Positions 55,601 to 64,000 of a stretch of 64,000 nt of DNA are shown one piece after another. The DNA is taken from positions 23,535,501 to 23,599,500 of the forward strand of contig NC_081812.1 in the NCBI RefSeq assembly GCF_030704535.1. The letters run 5' to 3'. The stretch is from Vitis vinifera. Taxonomy: Eukaryota > Streptophyta > Magnoliopsida > Vitales > Vitaceae. Numbering within the stretch: the first letter of the stretch is position 1; the number at the start of each line of letters is the position of its first letter. A program made the translations under genes and the position numbers. The notes under the pieces are model-generated. The model searched no databases. It was not told the origin of the DNA and worked only from the letters and a program-made list of their open reading frames with translations.

Positions 55601-58600
55601 TCCTTCACAGCCTTCTTCAAGAGATCCAACATGCCACCATCTTGCAATACCATCTTTAATGGTTGACAACTAGGGTTTTAAGGACCCAAGGAAAGGGGAG
55701 AAGACCATATAAGCCTATTTGCCTCCGCCACGAGTGCTCAAGAAGATAGCGAATCCACAGGAAATGGCTCATTGCCCCCTTCACACAGGAAAAGGACATC
55801 AAGACCACAGGGCAACTCGACTCCAGGCTCCTCATCTAAGGTCGAACCCTACCCTCTTCTCTTGACTGAACCACCAAAACTATCCCCTCCTCTACTCTCT
55901 CACACGAGAAGAACACACCCCTCTTGCACTTTCTCTGCAGAAGAATCCAGCCCTTGCAAGCCGCATCGCCTTTTAAAGTTCCACTTAAAGGCTCATCCTT
56001 CTCTGAGGCCGCTCCCACCTTTGATTTAGTGCAAACTTGGGACTGACCCAAATTTAGTGGACCCACCCCTCTTGAATCCGAAAACAAAAGAGGCATGCCC
56101 AAATACACCACCACGGGCCTCTTCCAACCCTTGTCAGCCCAAACAAGGAGGCCCAAGTACCTCTCCACCATCCTTCACAAAGGCAACAGGCCCAATTGCC
56201 CCACTTTCTCCCATAACAGTTGTAACCCTCTTATCATGTCCTAAACCCCCCTCCCCCCTCAACACCCTCAACAGAAATTGCTACAAAGTCCATTGTAGCC
56301 TCTCCTACCAACTTTAGCCTGCAACAAGTCAAACCTACTGCAACAACTTTTGCACTAAAGCCTGCAACACCCTCTCCTACCGCCTTAGACCTGCAACAGA
56401 GCGACTCGACAGCTGCTACAGTACTCAAGGAATGTAACCCCCTCCACTCATTTCATCAACACATGAGGGGACTTCCACTCCTCCCCCAACCTTTTGCTCA
56501 TTGGGTGCACAGTATCTTCTTTCTCGGCTCCACAAACGAAAAACCCGACGGAACTTCCCAACACAGTTGTAAAGAGAAGTTGGAGCTACTCACTGCCACT
56601 TGCAACAAGCTAGGTAAAGAACTCCCAACAGGATGCACCAAAATCCTAGCCTAATGCAGATTAGTCATTAGAGTTGTGTCTTCATCCACAGTGACAAACC
56701 CTCCACATTCATCCCCAATCTTTTTAAACACCATTGATGTAACGAGAAACCCAACACCCTCACCCACATCTCCTTGGCACAACCCCCCTTGCCCAGACAA
56801 CCAACCTCGAGAGTCCACCTCACCAAGTGCAACACTCTCTACTTAACCCTTCATGAACCTCTTGCAAGCATCCTTTCTGCCTAAGCAATAATCCCAAAAT
56901 CAAACAAGAGCAAGGTACCTCCAAAACCTGAAACCACCCCACCCCACCCCACCCCCCGCTCCCCCCCCCCCCCCCAAGAAAAATAAAATGGCTGCTCTAA
57001 ACCCTCGCCTAACCAACCGACCAAACAACTGCATAGAGACTCCCCCTTGCCTTGCACCTCGCTCTCTCCAAACTAAACCTAGACCGCTTCGCCTGCCAAT
57101 CCACGAGCCTTCCTCATAGCATCAGCAAAGGACCCACAAGTTGTCTCCTCCCTACCGGCGCTCCTCACCTCAGCAGGGAGGAGTCTTACAAACGAAAGAA
57201 AGAAGTGACCCTTACAAACGATTTGATGAAAGATTGTATGGTGGAATGGAAAAAAAATGGATGTTCAATTATGTCGAATGGATGGACCAATTGGAGTGAA
57301 AGAACTCTGGACATCTTTTTGGTTAATTATTCAAAGGAAACCATGTTTATAGAACCTATTAATACTTCTTCGATGATTAAGATGGATGAAAAAATATTTG
57401 AATTACTTGACAAATGGGTGAAGCAAGTTGACGAAGAAAATGTAATTCAAGTTATGACAGATAATCACTCAAGTTGTGTGATGACAGGTAAGAAATCCTA
57501 TTTGAATTTTTTAAAATTAAAATTATTTCTCTTAAAACTTGTACGAATTTATTATGTATAATGTCACATTAAAGGGTTACTAGAATTAAAGTGACCACAT
57601 TTGTATTAGACACCATGTGTTGCACATTGCCTTAACTTGATGTTGGAGAATATTGGAAAACTATCCAACATTAAGAGCATATTGGAGAGCACTAAATGGC
57701 TCTATTTATAACTACTCGAGGCTACTCAACATGACAAGGCTTTTTATTGGACAAATGGAATTGCTTAGGCCTACTAAGACTCGGTTTGTAACTACTTTCA
57801 TCACATTGTCTCTATTGCATGAATATAAAAAATAACTTGAGAAAGATGTTTACAAGTTCAGATTGGTTAGACAGTGAATAAGCAAAGGAGCAATAGGGAA
57901 AACCTATAGCCAACATAGTTATAATGTTTTTATTTTGGAACACTATCGTCTTTTGTTTAAAGGTTTCAGGTCCCCTTATTCGTTTACATGATGGTGACAA
58001 AAATACTCCTATGAAACACATCTATGAGGCCATGAATAGAGCTAAGGAGACAATTGTTAGAAGTTTTAATGGAATTGAAGAGAAATACAAAGAAATCTTC
58101 AAAATCATTGATAAAAGGCGGGAGATTCAGCTTCATTGACCTTTGCATGTAGTCAGGTACTTTTTGAACCCAGTATTCTTCTATGATAAACCAAAAATGG
58201 AGCATGATGCAAATATTATTGATAATTTATATAAATGCATCATAAGGTTGAGAAAAGATCCTCTTAAGCAAGAAAAAGTTATAGGAGAAGTGAGTTTGTA
58301 CACAAACTCCCAAGGACTATTCGAAAATGAATTAGCTATTAGAATAGTGAAGACTAGACCACCAAGTTAATCACTTAGTTTTGTTAATTTAAATGTTTAT
58401 ATAGCATTTTTACTAAAACAGGTAAATTGTTTCACTAAATTATTAATATCTACACTAAGTTGAATGGCAAGTTGCATATGGATCTTCAACTCCAAATTTG
58501 CAAAGGTTTGTGATGGAAGTCTTCAACCTAATATGTAGTGCATCGGGTTATGAATGGAATGGGAATATCTTTGAAAATATAAGTGACTAAAATAATTACA

Positions 58601-61600
58601 GGTATAGAGCCTTGAATGTCACTTAGAACTTTAAAATATATTTATGTTCTTATAAACTTTTGTAGATTCATAGCAAAAGGAGAAATAGGTTAGCATATCA
58701 ATGTTTGAATGAGTTGGTGTACATTAAGTATAACAAAGTCTTGAAGAAAATATACAATCAACATGATACCATTGACCTAATTTCCTTGAAAGATATAGAT
58801 GATAGTAATGAATGATTGATAGAAAGAATGGAAGATGGAGACCCTCATGGAGGTGCACAAGATGATTTTATATTCGATGATGATGATTTGAATGGGATAA
58901 TTTTGCTAGAGCTACAAGAGCTAAGGAGGCTAAGTTTGATACTAGAGCTAGAGCAAGCTCAAGCACAATACCAACACCGAGAGAAATAGCTTCAAGCTCT
59001 AAAACTATGCCTACTCTTTCATTAATAGATGAAGATGAAAAATTTGTTAATTTCGCAGAGGAGAAAGATGGGGAGGGCTTCAAATGTGATAATGGAAATG
59101 ATGATGATGATTTTGTGGATCTGGAGGATAACTGATGATTGACTATTGTGGACAAATTTGTTAACCAAATGTTTTTTAATGACGTTTTTAAATTTTGGAT
59201 TGTGAACATATATTTGCATGTTGACAATTTCTTGTTTTTATTTGGAAACTTAGCATTTGGATATAGATCAACAATCATGATGCTTAGCTTATATGCTTGG
59301 AGCTTTCATTTTTTTGTTTTTTGTTGATTAGATCAAAATTTTGGATAATATTTATGATATATGTGCTTAGGATAGATAAATTAATATTAAATTTAATTAT
59401 ATTATATAAAACTATATATGTAAATTAGGGTGTGCCTCACTTCATTAAAGCCCTCACCTTACATTGCACCTTGCGCATAGGCTGCAGGATGACCATGTGC
59501 CTTAGGTGCACCTTTCGCCTTTTAAAGCTATGCCCTCATGAGGACCTAAGAATTCCAAACCAAGATTGTAGGGAACGCCTCTAAATTTAAAATAGAAAAG
59601 GAGGAATAAAGAGATTTAATTGAGAAATTGTAACTTCTTGTGTGTTGCAAAACTATCTTATCCTCTATACCACCACTAATCAACTATGCCTAAAGTTTCG
59701 TAGAAAAGGCTTCCACCTCATTTAGTTCCCAGCCATGTATCCGTCTTGTGAACCTAGGGTTCCAACACCCACCCTTGCTTCCACATCTCAACTACCCATG
59801 CATCTTTGGTTGAAGCTGTTGAGAAAAGTGTAGGGAAAGCCTCACCTAAGGGCTTATACCCACACCACATGTCTGTCCAAAACATTACCCCCCACCCATT
59901 TCCCATCCTGAAGATCATTTTGCTTTTGAAGCCATGCTAGGAGTTAGACGATCATTATGACATACTATTGCATTTTTATCAATTAATAATGCTTTCTGCC
60001 GCATACTTTGGCTCGGGAAATTTAAATTTTGTTACTCCATTAAGGCTATCAAAAGTGTACGCACATAAAAAAAAAAAAAAAAAGGATATAGAATACACAT
60101 TAGCACTCAGTCTATAATATTTAGCATAGTGAGTTGAGAGGGTTCAGGATAATTAGCAAGTGGGTAATCGAAAATCACATGCTGAGTAGAAAGTTGAAAA
60201 GGGTTCAGAGAAACTAATGAGCTATTAATTACAACTTGTAACTACCCAGTATCCCACTCCTAATACAAGTGCACAATAAAGGATGCAGGAGATTAACAAA
60301 CTGATCAATGAAATTTAGCACAGTATGTGAGTTTAAAGCTGATAATCGAAGCTACACGCTACTCCATTTATAATATAAGTGCACAGCAAACGATAAATGA
60401 AGCAGCAGAGAACCAAACCATTAAGTGTTCTTACCTTTGCTTTCCTCACTTTGTTTGATTCCTTCGGTTTCGTATCTATCTCACCCTTGGAGGTAGCTTT
60501 TCTATTGACAGGTTGCTTTGGAATCTTATTTGTTTCTGCATGATGATCCTCCTTACCATCAGTTTCATTTTCCGCAACAGAATAAGTTGAAGAATCCTGG
60601 ATATGTGAAGCATCAGAGCCACTATTTTGTTCATCCTGACCACCCTTGTCTCCAGTACTACTGTCAGGCTTCATTGCCTCCCCATTAGATCTCTTACCCT
60701 TGTCTTTCTTGCCTCTCCTCCTCCGCGAGCTCTTTCGGTTATCATATTCCATAAAGTCCATCTCATCATTGTTAATGTCAACAGGAGCTTCAGTAACAGA
60801 AGACTCCGGCTCCAGCACTGAAGCAACAGCAGTTTTCCCATTTTTCCTATTCTTGTGGCCCGACAACATTGCTTCAAGCACACTCATTTCATCATCAGAC
60901 CCCAACTCCGCATTTGTACCATTACCACTATGACTAACATCGCCAACAACAAACTCTTCCTCGTTACTGGATTCAATTTGAGCCCCATCTTCAATCTCCT
61001 CTTCCTCCAACTCCAAACCATCCTCAAACTGCTCCTGCAACTCCACCTCACTTTGATCCCCGTTGCCATGAATCCCTGCTTCAGCATCTCCATACCTTTC
61101 ATCTTCTTCCTTAACTGACTCCCTAAACTCCGCCACCCACTCCTTGTGCTTCTTTGACTTCTCATGATTCTTCCACTGCTTCTCACTCTTGAACTTCTTT
61201 CTACAAAGCACACAATAAAATTCCTCCTCCTCCTTCCTCCCACCACCTGCATCCTCAAATTCCCAATCATCATCATTCCCATCATCCTCCACAGCCCTGA
61301 CCCACTCCGGCTCCACTTTCGCCCTCGCCCTCTCCAACCTCCCCCTCTCAAATTCCTCCCACTTCCTCGTCTTTTCCTCCTCCTTCCTTTTTTCCTCCTC
61401 CAAACTCTTCTTCACCTGCATATCAATTACCCTCTTGTCCCTCCTCTTCACGAACTTCGCCAGCCCCCGAACCGTCTCGTTGTACTCCCTCTTGGCCTTC
61501 TTCCTCAGCTTCCGGTTCTCCTCCTCCATCAACCTCCTAGACTTTCGATTCGGCCCCGCCCTAACATCGTACTCATCAACCCACGCAAAATCCATCACTG

Positions 61601-62102
61601 TAGAAAACCCTATCCAATATCCATAAAATGCAGTCACCTGCGAATACGGACTCTCCAAATTCCCCATCATTGGAGCCTCCTTAATAGACCCTAACCCTAA
61701 TTTTTTCGCGAAATTGACTTCAGTAGCGTAGATTTTGTCAAAAACCTCCGAATAAACCTTATAGAATCCCTTGCGCGTATCGTCGTACCCAGAATACACG
61801 GAATTGGAGAAGAAGGAGAAGAGATTGGGGACGGAGCCGTTGGAAGAGGTGGGGTTAGAGAAGAGGATTTGAGATCGGTGGGAATCGTACCAAGCGCGTT
61901 CCTCGGGATTGGAGAGGACTTCGTAGGCGTTAAGGAGCTCTTGGAACTGAGCGGTGGCGTCGGCTTTGCTGAGGCCGGAGTGAACCAGCTTATCCGGATG
62001 GCGCTGGAGAGCCAGCTTCTTGTACGCCGACCGTATTTCATCTGCGGTGGCGTCGGTTGTGAGGCCGAGAACCTCGTACAGGCATCGTCCCTCCGACGCC
62101 AT
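52664..62102 (-). CDS. JJJ1: DnaJ/JJJ1 (DNAJC21)-type J-protein with two C2H2 zinc fingers
   Basis: Exons: 60435-62102, 52837-52898, 52664-52721; total 595 aa, phases agree. The J domain (1-75) has helix II KKLALQRHPDKL with HPD at 35-37. A first zinc finger (C297-x2-C300-x12-H313-x5-H319, FYCVLCRKKFKSEKQWKNH) follows a charged helical stretch (about 190-265). Acidic low-complexity parts and a Lys-rich region follow. A second finger (C567-x2-C570-x12-H583-x5-H589, then GHAMLRAR) is encoded by the two distant small exons. This architecture is that of yeast Jjj1/human DNAJC21, a cytosolic Hsp70 co-chaperone for late 60S ribosomal-subunit maturation (recycling of Arx1-type export factors). The 7.5-kb second intron holds a three-level transposon nest. 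Reading past 60435 without splicing gives a false C-terminus. Confidence 0.93.
53768..59532 (+). mobile_element. Complete-ended hAT (Ac-like) transposon, degenerate transposase
   Basis: Exact 8-bp target duplications CCCTCATG lie at 53760-53767 and 59533-59540. The ends are inverted repeats CATAGATTTAAAAGG (left) and CATAGCTTTAAAAGG (right, inverted). The length is 5765 bp including a nested LINE. Plus-strand remains of transposase: a BED zinc finger near 54358-54540 (KGGIYRHKQHLIG, first Cys part altered); a DUF659 domain at 57225-57500 (NGCSIMSNGWTNWSERTLDI, VMTDNHSSCV); a middle hAT region 57930-58370 (IYEAMNRAKETIV, RYFLNPVFFYDKPKMEHDAN); and a C-terminal part near 58680-58815 (HSKRRNRLAYQCLNELVYIK). 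Stops and frameshifts make it inactive. Confidence 0.85.
55072..57204 (-). mobile_element. L1-type LINE with ORF1 remains, nested in the hAT element
   Basis: The 9-bp duplication AAGAAAGAA is at 55072-55080 and 57196-57204; the body is 55081-57195. On the minus strand the right part is a broken ORF1 (55836-56171, VERYLGLLVWADKGWKRPV), then the ORF1 C-terminus (55339-55653, RMPIAGFEKEICALIRKIEL), then at once the 3' tail (GTGTACTTTTTTGTGCC, TTTGCTTACCTATGAAAAA). ORF2, normally between them, is absent, so this is an internally deleted copy. A poly-C tract lies at about 56945-56980. The insertion splits the hAT transposase between LKKE and V-T-L-T-N-D-L. Confidence 0.75.
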
Positions 62103-62105
62103 GCT

Positions 62106-62114
62106 CTAGGGTTT
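62106..62114 (-). promoter_or_regulatory. telo-box-like element at the JJJ1 start
   Basis: The gene strand reads AAACCCTAG just upstream of the ATG at 62102, so it lies in the leader. Confidence 0.4.
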
Positions 62115-64000
62115 TTTCTGAGACTCTTTGAATTTGAGACATGAATATGTACAATTTTAGTGTACGTTGTTGCGTATATTTGTTTTCCGTTTTTCAAAGA
62201 TGAAATATTATTCAAATGATGTTTTTATTTTGAGAAATAACTGGTTTTCGCGTAAATATGTTTTGTTATTTCAACTCTAGTTAAATAATAAATTATTTTT
62301 ATTAAAAATAAAATATAAAAATAATAATAATAAATTATATCTCAAGGTTTTTTTTTTTTTTAAGTAATACTATTACTCTTTTCCAATAAAAACTTCAAAA
62401 AACTCTTTTATATTATTATTTTTAATTTTAAAAATATAAAATATAAAATATATTTTAAACATATACTTTATATATATATATATATATATATAATTGGATG
62501 TCAATGGGACTATAATAAGAATATCACCTTGATAAAGTATTTGTTAATGCATTAGATGTTAAGAAAATTATGGAATAAAAATAGAGTAGAATAAGTCATA
62601 CAAATAACAAATTAAGACAAATTTTATTAAGAATGACAATAAACATTTATTCAAGTCATTTGAGTTATTTAAAAAAAAATAAGAAAATCCTATACCAAAT
62701 TAAGTGTTAATAAAAAAGATAAAGTAAAAAATGGTTGTTATATATACACCTTGATCATTTAATATAAGAGGAGTTAATGCCATTGAAAAATAAATTATTT
62801 TGGATGCCAACATCAATGAACTAATTAGAATCTGAAATAAATCCTAAAATAGGGAAGTTTTTACTATTAAACATTTTTAAAATAATAAAACTTAAGGTTA
62901 AGGATTTTTTTTATCTTAAATCAATTTTTTTCGTACGAGGAAATAAATCAATGATCTTACAATCTTTAAGAAATACCAAATGGTGGGATGCCTTGACAAA
63001 TGATATCTTAATCAAGACATTTTAAAAGTACTCAGAATGTCGAAGGTTGAGCTTTTCAATGAGCTTATGAATAGTATTTAAGAAGATCGACGTATTGTTA
63101 ATATTAATATATATAATGATAAAATGTAAGAATTAAGGATTTTATTTGTAATATTTTTAATTATTTTAAAAAGTGAAAATGACAGATAGAATTAGTTTAA
63201 ATTATGGGTGATGGAATTTGAACAAGAGTCAAACACCTAGGGTGAACATTGAATGAGAAAACCAGAACAACTTAGATTAATTTTTAAGATCGATGGAAAC
63301 TATTCAATAATATATTTAGCAGATTTGTAGGCTAATCAGTTAGAGGCGCCACACAAGGCAGCTGACTTTTTAGTTTTTAAAAAAGTCGACAAAACCAGAC
63401 ATGGTTTTTTCAGCCAACTCCCAAGTCCCGTAGAACGATAGAATTGGCCTAGTAGCTTTACCTCAAAAGTACACAAATACCCCTACAGTGATTGAATGCA
63501 AGTTGCAACATCTTTAACCTTACTTCAGGAGACTATAATTCAACCTCCAACCGAGGTAGTCAGGGTTAATGGTGGTAAATTTTCGGGGGAAAAAAAATAT
63601 TATCGTAGGAAATTTAATGGCGGCAGTAAAATAGCAATATTACATATTTTTCATCATTTTATAGTCAAATTTGAAATTATTTATAAGTTTGTAAAGTAAT
63701 TAATAAGAAAAAAATTGAATATAACATGGATGTGTTCTATTTTTATTATTTTTCTATTGTTTTTTAAGAAAATTTATATTTAAATTTGTTCATGAATCGT
63801 TATTCAATTATGAATTTAATATAATAAAAGTAATTTAATTTAGATAAAATAAATCCATAAATTATATTTAATTGTAGGAATAAGAGAAGACAAGATATCA
63901 TATTTAATAAGAAATACATATACTTATAATATGGTTTTTAATGAAATATTATATTTAGTTTGTAAAATAAAATAAATAAAATAAATGAAATATATATTAT
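62115..64000. other. JJJ1 upstream AT-rich DNA
   Basis: No gene, RNA or recognised transposon. The stretch holds a TA microsatellite at 62469-62492, homopolymer runs and short open frames lacking any family signature. The JJJ1 promoter should occupy its first few hundred bases. Confidence 0.5.
62469..62492. repeat. (TA)n microsatellite
   Basis: About 24 bases of perfect TA repeat, about 370 bp upstream of the JJJ1 start. Confidence 0.85.

Larger units (their letters stand above)
53179..59947 (-). mobile_element. L1-type LINE (3' part of ORF2), interrupted by an hAT element
   Basis: Two minus-strand pieces: 59541-59939 (ORF2 stretch FRMGNGWG, FWTDMWCGYKPLGEAFPTL) and 53190-53767 (zf-RVT remains KRDEETIDHMLLHN, then SWNDSFVRKKRKKAWRAVP, then the T-rich tail at 53190). 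CTTGGAGTTAG (53179-53189) and CTAGGAGTTAG (59937-59947) are the flanking duplication. The element is 5'-truncated and full of stops. It lies in sense orientation inside the large JJJ1 intron and is the outermost layer of the nest. Confidence 0.8.

Noticed and set aside
59022..59219. Small minus-strand open frames near the hAT 3' end
   Set aside because: They are shadows of the degenerate plus-strand hAT transposase C-terminus and flanking AT-rich DNA.
60333..60434. C-terminal extension of JJJ1 (VRTLNG... to stop)
   Set aside because: It follows a GT donor after 60435, is unlike the family, and is replaced by downstream zinc-finger exons.
61164..61694. 176-codon plus-strand open frame
   Set aside because: It is the reverse strand of the JJJ1 first exon, proline/leucine-rich only because the sense strand codes for Glu/Lys/Arg runs.

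Overview
The window is plant nuclear DNA, most likely from grapevine (Vitis) or a close relative. The host genes are split by AT-rich introns with GT..AG junctions, and the coding sequences are plant orthologues. The introns are packed with plant L1 LINE, hAT, Copia, Gypsy and SINE copies. The genus is inferred from remembered similarity of proteins and repeats, not from a search. All exon models were joined by hand from splice signals and reading phase.

Layout. 1-2611: 5' half of a Copia retrotransposon (minus strand, runs off the left edge). About 4500-12600: plus-strand gene for a 700-aa protein ending in a Rho_N/SAP-like domain, with a long 5'UTR intron. 14353-15232: minus-strand gene for a 102-aa coiled-coil protein. 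16126-18064: minus-strand cytosolic NAD-dependent glycerol-3-phosphate dehydrogenase (GPDHC1-like, 463 aa). 18800-22100: gene-free, with repeat-like sequence. 22201-32855: plus-strand S-formylglutathione hydrolase (291 aa) whose 5-kb first intron holds an L1 tail split by a chloroplast 23S rRNA fragment and a deleted Gypsy element. 33957-50648: minus-strand INO80 chromatin remodeller (23 exons, 1558 aa). 52664-62102: minus-strand JJJ1/DNAJC21-type J-protein (3 exons, 595 aa) with a 7.5-kb second intron. 62115-64000: upstream AT-rich DNA.

The genes are unrelated housekeeping functions: formaldehyde detoxification, glycerol-3-phosphate/NADH balance, chromatin remodelling, and ribosome biogenesis through a J-protein. 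They do not form a pathway. The most informative content is the transposon stratigraphy. In the JJJ1 intron an L1 contains a complete hAT element (8-bp target duplication, matching terminal repeats), which itself contains a second L1 (9-bp duplication). The INO80 introns carry a SINE with an 18-bp duplication, an hAT-like non-autonomous element, and several tiny L1 tails with recognisable duplications. INO80 also has a GC-AG intron. The Rho_N gene contains three consecutive phase-0 exons repeating one short motif. I found no operon-like cluster, CRISPR array or clearly new molecular system.
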